DNA of 64,000 nucleotides, from positions 7,450,501 through 7,514,500 of the forward strand of contig NC_081810.1 in assembly GCF_030704535.1 (NCBI RefSeq), given 5' to 3'. The notes under the pieces were generated by a model that made no database searches, was not told the DNA's origin, and was given only the letters and a program-made list of their open reading frames with translations. The translations under genes were made by a program, and so were the position numbers. Below, piece after piece: positions 45,500-58,002 of the stretch. Position 1 is the first letter of the stretch, and each line of letters begins with the position of its first letter. Source of the stretch: Vitis vinifera. Its lineage: Eukaryota > Streptophyta > Magnoliopsida > Vitales > Vitaceae.

Positions 45500-48400
45500 A
45501 CGGAATATACCAAACATTATTATTTTTCTTTTATTTTTCAAAACAAGAAAGATATTAGAATTATTAATATTTGTTAGTATTTGTAAAAATTAAAATATAA
45601 TTGAAAAAATATTAATGATTTTTGCTTTTAGAGAGAGTCAGGATCGAAGTGTATCACAAAGGTTCATTTGAAACCTATTCCTATGAAAGTACTTTTAATT
45701 TGTAAAATGTTTGTTAATGATCCTTTTATTATAAATACTTTTATATAAAAGTTCAAATTTTAAACAAAATAATTATTTTTATTAGCATTTTTATATTTTG
45801 TTATAAATTAAAATTGATTTTTAAATAAATATTTTAATGACAATTAAATACACTAAGACAGAGAAGATATGTGAGAGATTTGTTATCATCGTGGTCAATA
45901 CCCAAAAAGTATTGGAGAATTATATTGAAAAAAAAAATATAGTTTTAAAAATTTGTTTAAAATAATTGAAATATTAGAAAATGATTATTTTGAATTTAAA
46001 ATTTTTTGAAAAAAATATAAGAGAAAGTGTATAGGATTTATATACTACTTTTCAATTAAAAAATAAAAAAAATGGAAATTGCATCCAAACAAGCACTTAT
46101 GATATAAATATTCAAAACTATATCAAAGTAATAATTTTGGAAAGAAAGTGCTTTAAAGTTTAAAGGCACTTTTTAACTTGTCAAAATCACACTTTCAACC
46201 CAAGTCTAATTACAAACCATAGTTAACCTATAATTTTAACCATAGTCATGTATACCAATTTTTGTCACACCATTATTAAATTTCATGTACTATATGAAAA
46301 TTTCAATTAAGCTTGGTACATGACTTAATTCAATGTATCTTGTACCTAATTTGGTAGGTTCATGACTTTGGTCCCGATACCTTGTACTTTTTCCATATAG
46401 CTTATGCATTTAATCTTCCCACATATATTAAGGGAAATGTAAATACATTAGGTTCATGAATCTTTATAATGGTGGGGATTAACTTCATGTAATCATGAAG
46501 GTCACAATAATTCCGACGATGTGTATATTACTATGACATTTAATTATAAAAATTAAATATAATAGTATTTTTTTTAGAAAAATACTTTTAAAAATCTTAA
46601 TAATACCTTTAACTTAATATATGGACGATAACTATTTTGGTGATTTTTCCAAAGCTCGCTTTTTATTATATTACTAGTAAGTGTGCACATGCCAATAAAT
46701 TACAGGATGAAAAAAGTTTAATAAATAAATGAATATGTGAATTTATTCTTTCAAGAATCATGTATGAAATGGAGTAAGGATTGATAATTGAATTAGACAT
46801 GAAACCAAATTAAAAAAAAAAAAAAAAAGGATGAAATATAAATAGGATTATATATATTTTTCCACACTAAAGTTTATGAATAGGATTCCATTTTCAAATT
46901 GTAAAACATGTTTGTTTAAAATTATTTTTAGTATAATAATATATATTAAGAAATTTTTTAAAAAAATATGAGAATTCTAATCATCCCAAAATGAAGATTC
47001 AACTAAATTAAAATTAAAAAAAAAAACTCAAGAAGCAATTGCCGAAAAAGCATGGAAATTAATTGTCTTAACAAATCCATTTGTGGTAAATATATCCTTT
47101 AAAAATCATATGAAACAGATAAGAATTTATAATCACAAAATGGGTAAATATTTATAGATTTAATTGATAGCATTGAATTTATGGTAAATTTCTTTAAGAA
47201 TCATATGAAATGGATAGAAATTTCTAACCACAAAACAATCAAATAATTAATAGAATTGATTGAGAATATTGAAAGTTATACCACAAAACAAATGTTTCTA
47301 TTTTTTTAAAATAAAAAATGAAATAATATAATGAAGTAATTTTTTTCCCCCTAAATTGCTAAGGGGTATTTTTGAAAATTAAAAGTAAATTAATGGACAT
47401 TTTGGAAATGAAAAAATTGACAAATAAAGTAGTATAGATTATAGAAAGTATTATAATTCTTTTTTTATTTATTTAAGTTTATATACAAATCTCAACTAGT
47501 TCTCTTTAAAAACATTTTTAACAATTTTTTTTACAAATAAAAGCATTATAGTAAAAACATTTTAATATGGAATTATATCCAAATAAAGTTTAAAATGACC
47601 TTAATTTAGAGTTCATTTGATAGTGATTTTAGAGAGTGTTTCTAATATTTGAAAATTTGTATCATTCAAGCTTTAAAAATGTTAAAAACATATAATAGAA
47701 TTATTACCAAATACATTGAGAAAAGTGTTTTAAACTTTTTTAAACACTTAAAATTTTTATTTTTCAAATATTAGAAAATTTAGAAACACTTCTTATAATT
47801 ACCGTCGAACACACTCTTATAAAGTATTGAATTATTTATAATATTTATTTTTTCTTGATTTAAGTCTTAAAGCAATTTGTCAAAAAGTATATATATATAT
47901 ATATATATATTATATTAAAATAGTTAAATCTCCCCATAGATGTAAAAAAAAACCATGACAATAAATTTCAAAATTCTAAAAAGGAAAATGTTGAAATAAT
48001 GGTAAGAAATCATGATATAAAAAGTAGGATATCAAGGAAAAATAATTTTATAAACAAAAATAATAATAATAATAAATTTACATAAAGTTTCCATAAACAT
48101 GGACATGACAAATATGGGAAAAAAATTTACAATGGGATACTGAATTATCCTTTAACTCATGCTACCATTTTTAGCAGAATGCCCCCACATTTTCATGGTT
48201 TATATTTATAACATTAGAAAAGGATGGCATTTTACCATTGGTTATATATAGTATTAAATTATTTTTAAAAAAAAACAATAAAGAAGATATTTTTGAAATT
48301 AAAAAGACAAATAGGATAGTGGATTCACTCAAAAACAAAAAAGTCAAATTTTGACAGACAAAGGGATGATTCTGAGGCAGAACAGTGGAGAGGGACCATG

Positions 48401-48500
48401 GGCAGGTGTCAGCATAGAGTCTCAGTCGTCCTTCACAAAGTTGGCATTGGGACCCAATACTTTTTTTACTTTTTTTTTTTTGTCTATTTATTTATTTTCC
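45500..48500. other. AT-rich spacer with small repeats
   Basis: No gene is seen. 46340-46520 resembles 55055-55250 on the other side of the dioxygenase gene (TTAGGTTCATGA, GGGGATTAACTTCATGT, CATGAAGG.CACAATAATTC). 47040-47270 holds two diverged tandem copies of about 105 bp. 47608-47822 has inverted ends (AGTGTTTCTAATATTTGAAAA near both ends, inverted) and may be a small MITE without a clear target duplication. 47889-47912 is a TA microsatellite. Confidence 0.5.
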
Positions 48501-48528
48501 AAAATAAAAATAAAAATTACATATTGGG

Positions 48529-48540
48529 TTTATATAAAGA
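48529..48540 (+). promoter_or_regulatory. TATA box of the dioxygenase gene
   Basis: GGTTTATATAAAGAGAGAG lies about 88 bases upstream of the ATG at 48621, with a CT/GA-type leader after it. Placement and sequence match a plant core promoter. Confidence 0.65.
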
Positions 48541-48620
48541 GAGAGTTGTTGGGTGAATGGGTGATGAGTTGAGAACTAGAGATAGTGGAGTAGAGAGTTG
48601 GGAGTGGGGGGGCATTGGCC

Positions 48621-50799
48621 ATGGCAGGGACAGAAGTTTCATCATACCCTCCTCTGTTTCGTGAAGAGAAAGGGTCAATCCATGGGGGGGTAGAGGGAGA
48701 AGAAGGGGTGAAGGTGGGGGGTGGTAGTTCAGAGTCAGACCCACTTCCAGTGATGGATCTTGAATGCATGGAGATGGAGAAGCTAGGAGAAGTGTGTAGA
48801 GAGTGGGGCATTTTTCGGCTGGTCAACCATGGGATTCCTTTATCTCTATTGAGCCAACTCGAGGACCATGCAAAAAGGCTGTTTGGGCTGCCTTTTGAAT
48901 CCAAGGAGGCCGTCTTCACCACTCCTGTGTCCTACTTTTGGGGCACCCCTGCGCTTACCAAATCCGGAGTGGCCCTTTCACAGACCCCCCAAAATGTCAA
49001 TTGGGTGGAAGGCTTCAATGTTCCTCTCTCTCAATTGCCCCTGCTTCAGACCCAGGATCCCATCATTGCTTCCTTCAGGTACATCCTCTCCTCCCTCTCA
49101 TTCCTTTTGGGTTTTTTTCTTTTCTTTTTTTTCCTTTTTGGGGTTTCTCATGTTCTTAGTAAGTATTAATGATTAAGATTATATATTTTTGGACTGAGTT
49201 TCCGGCTCTCCTCAAAAGACAAAAAGTGTGTTCCCGAGGACATGTCACTCAAAATATTTCTGATCATTTGCCATCAATTATTTCCTCTTGTACTTAAGAA
49301 TAGTGATTCTAAGATACCCACCACCACCCCATATTTGATGGTAAAACCCCAATCCAAGGAAACGGAATGGGTTTCTGCAAAAGGGGAAGGAATCCATTTC
49401 CCGGAGACGGAGAGAGAGTTTCCTCCCCTGTACCCATCTGCCCATGTCAACCTTTTTTTCAAAATTTAAAGAAATAAGATGAAAATAATGAAGATGATTT
49501 TCATTGGTTTCATTCAAATTACATCAAAAGTCTTAAGCAATCATTTTTAATATTCCATTACATTTAATCTAAGTTTTTCTACACATAAATTTTTTATAAT
49601 AATGTTTTTAAGCTAAAAAAAGATTAGATGAGATTATTGATTGCTTTCTAATTTAGATTGAGATCGATGCTCACCAACCGACCCCGACCCCAACCCCAAA
49701 TTGTAATTTTAATGGAATGAAATTAAATAATACAAGGTCACATCATCTAGTGCATTCCAATCGAATCTTACAAAAAAAAAAAAGTATTAAATTATATATA
49801 TATATATATATATGGCATTGAGAGTGTTTTATTAAATAGGAAGCATGGCCACATGACTTAAATATTTGTCTCCTATTGTGTCCGGATTGCTTTTGTCTCT
49901 TCCTCCAAGACAAAAAGTCCTTGCTAACTAAGAATCCTTCTTTTTGCAATGGCCACCATCACTTTCATTCATAATTCAATTACTTTTTCTTGGCCCCATT
50001 TACTTTTTCTTGGCCCCATTACAAAGGGGAAAAGGTTAAGCAAAGCTCAACGTTCATGTCTCTCTCATCATCAACACCATTTCCGTTCCCCTTTTAATTC
50101 TATGAAGAAAGTATGCTACTAAATCATATGCCTTTTTTGTTTCGTTTCATGGCCCACAAGACTTATCCTCGAGGAATATGGAAGGCATTTGTCTAGAATT
50201 GCGAGAACTCTCTTTGAGGCTATGGCTAAGAACTTGGGACATGATCCAAAGCAATATGAGTCTAGTCTAGACGAATCTTCCGGAATCGTTCGAGTTTATA
50301 GATACCCATTACGCCCTAATCGTGACCATGCAAGCCACATGGAGGTGCACACGGACAGTTCTGTGCTCTCAATTTTGAATCAGGATGAAGTCGGTGGCCT
50401 CGAAGTCTTGAAGGACGGTGAATGGCTAAGTGCAAGTCCAATTTCCAATACCTTGGTCATCAACGTTGGTGATATGATGCAGGTAAGACATATTTTAATT
50501 GAATTCAAAAGCTTAAATTATTAGATGATGAAATGTATTAATAAAAATTTGTCCTTTTGAATTAGGTTATAAGTAACGATAAGTACAAGAGCGTGATTCA
50601 CAGAGTGAAGGTGGCAAAAGAGAGGGAGCGGCTCTCGATATGTTACTTCGTGTTTCCAGAGGAAAACACCGTAATCAAAAGCTCTAAGTATAGACCATTT
50701 TCGTATAATGATTTTCGTAGCCAAGTGCAGGAAGACATAAAGACCTTAGGGCATAAGGTTGGGCTTAAACGGTTCAAGATTAATGATGATAGTGACTAA
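48621..50799 (+). CDS. 2-oxoglutarate/Fe(II) dioxygenase, gibberellin 2-oxidase-like
   Basis: Three exons, 48621-49078, 50161-50482 and 50566-50799, sum to 1014 nt, giving 337 aa. Exon 1 has the N-terminal DIOX_N region (LPVMDLECMEMEKLGEVCRE, GIFRLVNHGIP). Exons 2 and 3 carry the catalytic double-stranded helix. Iron ligands are His216, Asp218 (VHTDSS) and His272 (SVIHRV), and the 2-oxoglutarate site is Arg282-x-Ser284 (RLS). The end VQEDIKTLGHKVGLKRFK resembles gibberellin 2-oxidases of the C20 class, as does LNQDEVGGLEVLKDGEW. Those enzymes inactivate gibberellins in the cytosol. Substrate cannot be read from sequence, so the gibberellin role is inferred. I chose the ATG after the TATA box; the first intron is about 1.1 kb. 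Confidence 0.88.
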
Positions 50800-52020
50800 A
50801 AGTTTATTAGGTTCAAGGGAGCTTACCATATTTGATTTGTAACCGTAATGTTAAATAAACAAAGGGCCCATGACCCCAAATGGTCCCATGGTTCAATGAA
50901 TTAATAAAGCTCTTAACTATATTCTTAGCTCAAATGAGTCATTTTTATGTTATATAATTGTCCACTTGAAAAAGGATAAAAATAAAATAATGATGAGGAT
51001 AGTGGAAAATGGGCAGGGGGGCAAGGTCCTTGGTGTACCCAAACGGTGGGATAAGAATGGTACTGAGAATTCCGTAACTAGGAATTTTGTAAATACCAAG
51101 AGACTAGGGTACCCTAGGGCCTAGTCCTTATCCTCATTCCAACCATGCAAATGCACGTGGGGCCTTCCTCATCTGATTTATTCTTTGAAAAGCTGTTGCT
51201 ACCTACCCATTGTTTTATATATTTATTATTGGTATCACTTTTCCGGATTCTTGATAAATATACTGCAATTAAAAAAAAAAAATATTTAAAATACTATAGT
51301 TTGGAAAATAATTCCAATTCTACGGCACTTTTGAACATGTAGGATAACACGTAGGATAGATATGAAAACCCATTTCCCTTCCCGTTTTTCTTCTCTTCTC
51401 TTCTCGTTTTTCTTCTCTGCATCAAAACTCCTCTGCCCGAAAACCCACTATCCCACACGCTGATCATGAGTTGGAGATCCTTGCTTCAACACCAATAGGA
51501 AGGAAGTGAAGTACAGATCTGAGAAACCATTGCCCCCGGTGTTTTCTGTAAGTTTTGTGGTTATATTTGGTGGTGTGGTTGTGTTTGGTCACCGAGAAAG
51601 TGTGGGAAAGTTGTAAAAAAAATAAAGTTTTTGTTTTTTTTTACAATGAAACTGAGTAGACTAAAAATAATGGAGAAAGTTTTAATTTTTTTTGTGGTTT
51701 GGCTTGTTGTGATTTTGTTTGGTTGCCAAGAAAGTGTGGGAAAGTTGAAAAAAAAATTTTCCCAATATTTCCTACCAGTCCAGCCCGCGCACAGGGTATC
51801 TGTCCAATTTTTTTTTTATTAAAAAACATAAGCTATTTGGTAATCTGATCATGATTTGAGGAGAAAGGTGATCATGATTTGAGGGGAAAGGTTGTGTTTT
51901 TCAGCGTGGCTCAAAAATCGTGGATTTAGGGTTTGTGAAATTTCAATCCAATGGCACAAAAGCAAAGAGACCCCTGGACAGATCCAGAAAGCACGGAGCA
52001 AAAAAAAAACATTTTTTTGT
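50800..52020. other. Downstream region of the dioxygenase gene, with small duplications
   Basis: AATAAA-like signals occur at about 50851 and 50902. From 51350 the sequence has a short CTTCTCTTCTC tract, and a block around AGAAAGTGTGGGAAAGTTG repeats near 51594 and 51727. I see no gene. Confidence 0.45.
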
Positions 52021-52021
52021 T

Positions 52022-52360
52022 TGTTTTTTTAGGGGGTTTTGCATGGACTTTCCCGGAAAGCAAATGGGGGATGGATTTTCTTGGGAATCAAACGGGGATT
52101 GCACAAACTTGGGAATCAAACGGGGGTTGCAACAAAATAAAAAAATAATAACCTGATTAGATTAGTACCTACAATAATTGAAATTGAAAATTTGTTTTTT
52201 TAGGGGGTTTTCCATGGATTTTCCTGGAAAGCAAATGGGGGATGGATTTTCTTGGGAATCAAACGGGGATTGCACAAACTTGGGAATCAAACGGGGGTTG
52301 CAACAAAATAAAAAAATAATAACCTGATTAGATTAGTACCTACAATAATTGAAATTCAAA
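52022..52360. repeat. Two tandem units of about 172 bp
   Basis: TTTTTTTAGGGGGTTTT, then GGATTTTCTTGGGAATCAAA, GGGTTGCAACAAAATAAAAA and ACCTGATTAGATTAGTACCT occur twice, starting near 52022 and 52195, with only a few changes. Each unit also repeats TTGGGAATCAAACGGGG inside. Confidence 0.85.
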
Positions 52361-52374
52361 TTCAAATTTAAATT

Positions 52375-53245
52375 CAAGGAGACACTTTCAGTATAAACCA
52401 ATTTTTTAAAAATTATGAAAGGTGTCCGAATATAATTCCATTTTTTTGTAATTATGGAAGGTGTCTCTTGAAGAGACACCTTCAGCATAAATTCAAAATT
52501 TTCCACTGTTTGAATGGAAATTGTGGAAAGTGTATTTTGAACAAGCATTTTCAGTATAAACCCAATATTTTTAAAATTGTGGAAGGTATCAAGAGACACA
52601 TTTCACAATTCCCAAAAAATTGAATTATATTGAAGGTGTCTCTTCAAGAGACACCTTCTATTATTTTAAAAAAATTGGTTTATACTGAAAGTGTCTCTTG
52701 AAGAGACACTTTCCACAATTTTCATACATTAAAGAGAGACATCTTTAGCTTTAAAATCATTTCCACAAATAAAATACATATTGGATTTTGTGGAATTGTG
52801 TAAAGTGTCTTTCCAAGAGACACATTTAGTATAAATCTAATTTTTTGGAATTCTAGAAGGTGTCTCTTAAAGAGACACCTTTGGTATAAATTAAAATTTT
52901 TAGAAATTGTAGAAGGTGTCTCTTCAAGAGACATCTTTAGCTTTAAAATCAAATTTATAAGACATTCAAATTTTTGAGGAAAGTGTCTTTTCAAGAGACA
53001 CCTTTAATGAATATTGGATTTTTTGCCACGTGGAAAGTGTCTCTGCAAGAGACACCTTTAATACATATTGGATTTTTTGCCATGTGGAAAGTGTTTTTTC
53101 AAGAGACATCTTTAATATAAATCAAATTTTCTGAAATTGTAGAAGGTGTCTCTTGAAGAGACACCTTTAGCTTAAATTCAATTCTTTCATGATTTTGAAA
53201 ATTGTGGAAGGTGTCTCTTCAAAAGACACCTTCCACGTGGCCAAA
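52375..53245. repeat. Array of about eleven short palindromes (GTGTCTCTTNAAGAGACAC type)
   Basis: A palindrome of about 24 bp, consensus AAGGTGTCTCTTSAAGAGACACCTT, recurs at about 52460, 52636, 52688, 52803, 52856, 52912, 52980, 53034, 53090, 53144 and 53209, with decayed half-copies near 52378, 52535 and 52585. Spacing is mostly 52-65 bp, and larger at the left. Spacers are AT-rich and share strings such as TAGTATAAAT, TTTAGCTTTAAAAT and TTGGATTTTTTGCCA. Many changes keep both arms similar. No coding potential is seen. It is not CRISPR: units are palindromes in a plant chromosome with related, not unique, spacers. Confidence 0.9.
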
Positions 53246-53923
53246 ATTGCCGTAAATCTATCAATATTTTCAAAACTACCATTTTTTAATTATAATTTTT
53301 TAAAATTGCCGCAAAAGTTAAAAAAGCCCTCACTTTTCCTCATGTTTCGTGAAAACACGTGTTGTAGGCTTATAGCATCCATACCGTTTTCATCCTTTCT
53401 CTCTATTGTGTTCGTGACAGGACAAAAATAAATTTAAAATTTAAATTTTAAAATTTAAAATACAAGCTAATCCCCACCACTTAAGGTTCCCGACCAAAGT
53501 CATGAATCTAGTAATTTACATTTCCTTTATTATACATTTAATGCATATGGAAAGAATACGTGTATAAAGTGTGCAAAAAATGCATCGTGACTAAATTCAT
53601 GACCCTATTAAATTGTGTAGATGTACAATAACTAGAATCATGTTCCTACGTTAAAATTTTCGTGTACCATTAATACTATATAGAATTAAATGGGAAAAGT
53701 GGATTTACGTGGTTAGAAGGAAGTGTTTATTTGTGACTCTTAAGGGAAGGTGCTTGACATGAAAATGATGAGATTAAAATACAAATGAATACATCAAAGG
53801 TATAATAATATAAGGTCAAAGACAAAGTAATGGAACCTTACATATGATACAAATGAATAAAATATATGACTATATATATATATTTATATTGATATTTAAA
53901 TAATAAATAGAAAAATACTTAAA
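53246..53923. other. Spacer without genes
   Basis: 53480-53620 contains a diverged inverted copy of the 46340-46520/55055-55250 repeat (TACATTTCCTTTATTATACA, GCATATGGAAAG). Otherwise AT-rich DNA without coding signal. Confidence 0.4.
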
Positions 53924-53932
53924 AAAAAATTA

Positions 53933-54464
53933 GGGAGAATTATCTTTTGGGGGTAGATGGGCCCCCAAATTAACAAAAGGTCCATATAACTCTTCAAATT
54001 GAGTTGAAGGATATGAAATGGTAACGGACAAATATACCCTTTAAGAACACATATAAAATATTTTATAAAATTAAGTTAAATAATTTTTTTTTCAAAAATA
54101 CTAAATTAAATAAAAGTAGTTTTCAAAAATATTAAATTAAATAATTTTTTTTTCAAAAATATTAAATTAATTTATTTTTAAAAAATATTAAATTAAATTA
54201 AAGTATTTTAAAAAATATTAAATTACATAAAAGTATTTTTTAAAAATATTAAATTAAATAAAAAATATTAAATTAAATAAAAGTATTTTTCAAAAATATT
54301 AATTTTTTTCTCAAAATCAACAAAGGGCATTTTTGGAAATACTGAAAGATGATATCCTTCAACTCAATTTTCATATTTTCATTGGGTATTGGGCTCAATT
54401 TAAAGAGTTACATGAACCTTTTGTTAATTTGAGGGCCCATCTACCCCCAAAACATAATTCTCCC
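53933..54464. mobile_element. Mutator-like MITE, 532 bp, 9-bp target duplication
   Basis: Terminal inverted repeats begin GGGAGAATTATCTTTTGGGG on the left, and the right end read inverted begins GGGAGAATTATGTTTTGGGG. They match over at least 70 bases, including GTAGATGGGCC and TTAACAAAAGGT. Direct repeats AAAAAATTA (53924-53932 and 54465-54473) flank the element; 9 bp is the signature of Mutator-type transposition. The centre is AT-rich and made of AATATTAAATTAAATAAAAG-type repeats, with no transposase. Confidence 0.88.
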
Positions 54465-54473
54465 AAAAAATTA

Positions 54474-55357
54474 TGTATTTTTTAGTAAAAAAAAAAATGA
54501 AACATATTTAAAAATATTAAAAAATAAATTAAAAATAGTTTAGGTTATTTTAAAATCGTTTTTTAGAATATTTTTTAAAACACTTCTCAAATGGAACCTA
54601 ATTTGTTAGATTGGATACTGGGTCAATCCAAAAACATTCAACTCAATTTCAAACAAAACTATTCTTGAAATTGATATACTTGTGTTAAAAAATCAAGTAA
54701 ATAAGATCCCTCAATTTTAGTTTAATGGAACAAAATAGATTTGCAAAACTCACCTTGTGTCATGTGATAAAGATCACCTTTCTTGGATTGTCTATAATGT
54801 TGAGTCACTTGGTAGCACTTTATCTCCTTGTATTGGTATCGACACTTTGTATCTTCCTTCTCCTCTCTCTTGTTAAATGTTTGTATAAAGTGATGAGAAA
54901 CCTTATAAAACTTCGAATGAGTGGAGAGGGACAAAAAATTGTTTTATATCATGTTAACTAAACTTCTATCAATAGTTATAAATGAACACTTCCTTCCCGT
55001 TGCATGAATCCACCTTTTCCACTTAGTTCCATGTAGTATTGATGATATATGAGAAATTTAATCAATGTAGGCACATGACTTTAGGGCATTGTACCTTGTA
55101 TTTTCCATACACCTTATACACTTAATCTTCTCACATACATTCAATGTATGATGAAAGGACATGTAAATTCATTAGGTTCATGACTTTATTCATGAACCAT
55201 TAAGATATGGGGATTAACTTCATGTGGTCATGAAGGCCACAATAATTCTAATAACTTAATCTAAATCAAATCCAGTTTCATTCTTTTTAAAATTTAGGTG
55301 CTTTGTACTCATTGAATTGATCAAATTGTAGATCGAGAAAGAAACTAAATTAGAAAT
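54474..55357. other. Spacer without a convincing gene
   Basis: 54722-54961 is open in both directions for 70-78 codons but shows no recognisable protein. 55055-55250 is the repeat shared with 46340-46520. No promoter or splice support is seen. Confidence 0.4.
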
Positions 55358-55360
55358 TAA

Positions 55361-55569
55361 GGTGACGTTTAATTTTTAGTTGAATAGAAAAAGTCAAAAT
55401 ATTTTGTTTTTTTTTATTTAGTTAAAAGTAACATTTTAATATTAACTAACATAATTAAAATGAACTCAACTTTAGTTATATTGGTTAATATTAACAAGTT
55501 ATTTTTAATTAAATAGAAAAAGACGAATATTTTGGCTTTTTCTATTTAACCAAAAAAATAAACATCACC
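55361..55569. mobile_element. Small Tourist-like MITE, 209 bp, TAA target duplication
   Basis: The left end GGTGACGTTTAATTTTTAGT matches the inverted right end GGTGATGTTTATTTTTTTGG, followed in both by TTRAATAGAAAAAG and CAAAATATT. TAA lies on both sides (55358-55360 and 55570-55572). Trinucleotide TAA/TTA duplications are typical of PIF/Harbinger-derived MITEs. No coding capacity. Confidence 0.75.
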
Positions 55570-55572
55570 TAA

Positions 55573-58002
55573 ATTATAAATTATTAATTACCTCACTTTA
55601 AATTTTGGGGACAAAGTATAAAATCTTTAAATTATTTTATATTTTTTATAACTAAGTTATTGATTATGATAAATGTTGTCCATTTTATAGATATATGTAT
55701 ATATGTTGGTAATTATCTAGATTTTTATTTTTTAACTAATTACTACAAATAAATTTTTTGAATCAAAATTTATTAAAGTAACTTTAGATATATACAATAA
55801 CAAATAACAATAATTGAATTTTGGGAGAGGTTACACTTCAAAAGAAAGTAATTAATAATTATGAAAATTTGAATTTATTATTTAAGATAACAAATACTTG
55901 TGTGAATTGTTTTATTTTTAAAAGTCTTATACTTGTATAGGTAATCTTCTTGGGACTTGCAAGAGGCCAAAAATAAATGAAGGAAAAAAATAAATGATGG
56001 TGAAGCTTAATACACAACTTTTCATAAACCAGCATCAATGTGAATTCTTCCATCTTAATTAAAGTTATTCACAATATTATTATTAATTTCCTCTTAACTT
56101 TTCAAATTAATCCATATTCTCCTAAAGTACACTTTAGAATGCACATGATCCAAATCCCTTTCACTACCTTCACACTTAATTCATCAACTCTGAATTCATT
56201 TCAAAGTACATATTATAAATCATTAAATTTTGATTGTAGTTTCTAAGTAAAAATATATGTTGTAAGATTAATTAGTTATTGCAAAATAATAAGAAAACAT
56301 AATGCTAAATTGAAATAATGAGTGAAATTTTATCACTTAAACACTCAAGTCATGTTTGATTAGTCGGATATAACATAAGATAAGACAAAAGAATAAATAT
56401 TATATTATTTCTCATATTTGGTTTATGATAGGATAAGATAAGTTATCTCATCACTTATCTTATTTTATATTCAACCAAATACGAGATAAGATAAGTAATG
56501 AGATATATCATCCTTTTTTTTTTTTTTTTTATCATTTTTATATGAGATGTGTTAATCTCGTACTAAGGAGATATATTAATCTCACGAGGAGATATGCTAA
56601 TCTCCTGCTAAGAAGATATGAGATACGAATATCCCATGTATCATAAATTTCTATTTTATCAATTTTTAATAATATTAATATATGATATATAAATTATTTT
56701 TATATATTAAATAACATGATATAAAAAAAATTTATTGTAAAATTTAAATATTTTAATCATGAATATTATTAATTCTAAGAGAGATTTCATTTTTCCTAAA
56801 TAGAAAATATTGGAATGTAATATAATTTTTATTTTAAACATTGAAAATAAGATATAATATAGTATTTTCACCTTAAAATATAAGGTGATATATATATATT
56901 CAAAAATAAAAAATGAATATAATATAATATAGTATAATATATCTTATTTGATATATCACCTCATGTTTATAAGATATGCATATTCAAAATATCATATTCT
57001 AATAAAAATCATATTTTAGGGTATGTGTTTTGTATCTAATGGATATGATATCTTAAAATATACACATCATATCATATCCTATCCCACCAACTAAACTTAA
57101 CTTCAATAAGTGAAATTATTATTATTATTTATTTGGATGAATATACAAAAAATTCTTTTACCATACATAAATTTGTTATGAATATGTATATCACATGAGT
57201 TATTTGATTCGGTAATTGGATTAAAAGAAATAAAATAAACACAAAATCAAATAAAAGATAACCCACCATGACTTTCTAGAAAATTTCAATATTTTATTAT
57301 AAACTTTTTAAAATTTTTTGAAATAGCTAAATATAACTATGACAATTTTTACCGTTTTTTTCAATTGGGCTATTGTTAATTTTGAAAGAAAAAACCAACA
57401 AAAGAAAAAACAATGGATAATAATAATTAAAAAGAAAAAGACAACAGATAGTAAAACATATAAGAAATTTAGAATTAAATTAAAAGAGAAAATATATTAA
57501 TAGAAAAAAAAATAAAGAAAATAAGCAAGTCTAACTAGTATACAATAGAACACTGTTAAGGAAAATTAACAAATCTTGAAAAGAAAAATGTAAAATATTT
57601 TTTGGCTACAATTTAGGATACTAATACAATAAAATAAAACAATTTTCAAGGTTAAAGGAGGGAAAAAAAAAGGAGGAAAAAAACAGGAAAACAAAATATC
57701 AATAAAACAAAACAAAATACATCTTATGGGAGAGATCCTATAAAAAAATGAAAAAGAAATAAAATAAAACAAAATACCAATAAAACAAAACAAAATACAT
57801 GTGATGGGAAATATCCTATAAAAAATGGAAAATAAAACAAAATACCAATAAAACAAAACAAATGAAAAATATAAGTGTAGTTTCCTTTTACAAAAGATGG
57901 AAAAGACACAATAGCCATACTAATAATTAAGTTTGAAGGAGAGAATATAGATGATTGTCATGGTCAAATGGAGGAAACTGAAGAGTCATTGTGAATGAAA
58001 AT
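55573..58002. other. AT-rich spacer with a possible MITE and a tandem repeat
   Basis: 56350-57100 may be a larger decayed MITE: GTTTGATTAGTCGGATATAA at one end and, inverted at the other, TAAGTTTAGTTGGTGGGATA. It is filled with GATAAGATAAG and GATATGATAT strings. 57703-57856 has two tandem copies of about 77 bp (AATAAAACAAAACAAAATAC, then ATCCTATAAAAAA). No gene is seen. Confidence 0.45.

Noticed and set aside
52375-53245. CRISPR-like array
   Set aside because: Repeats are palindromic and variable, spacers are related to each other, and the genome is plant nuclear.
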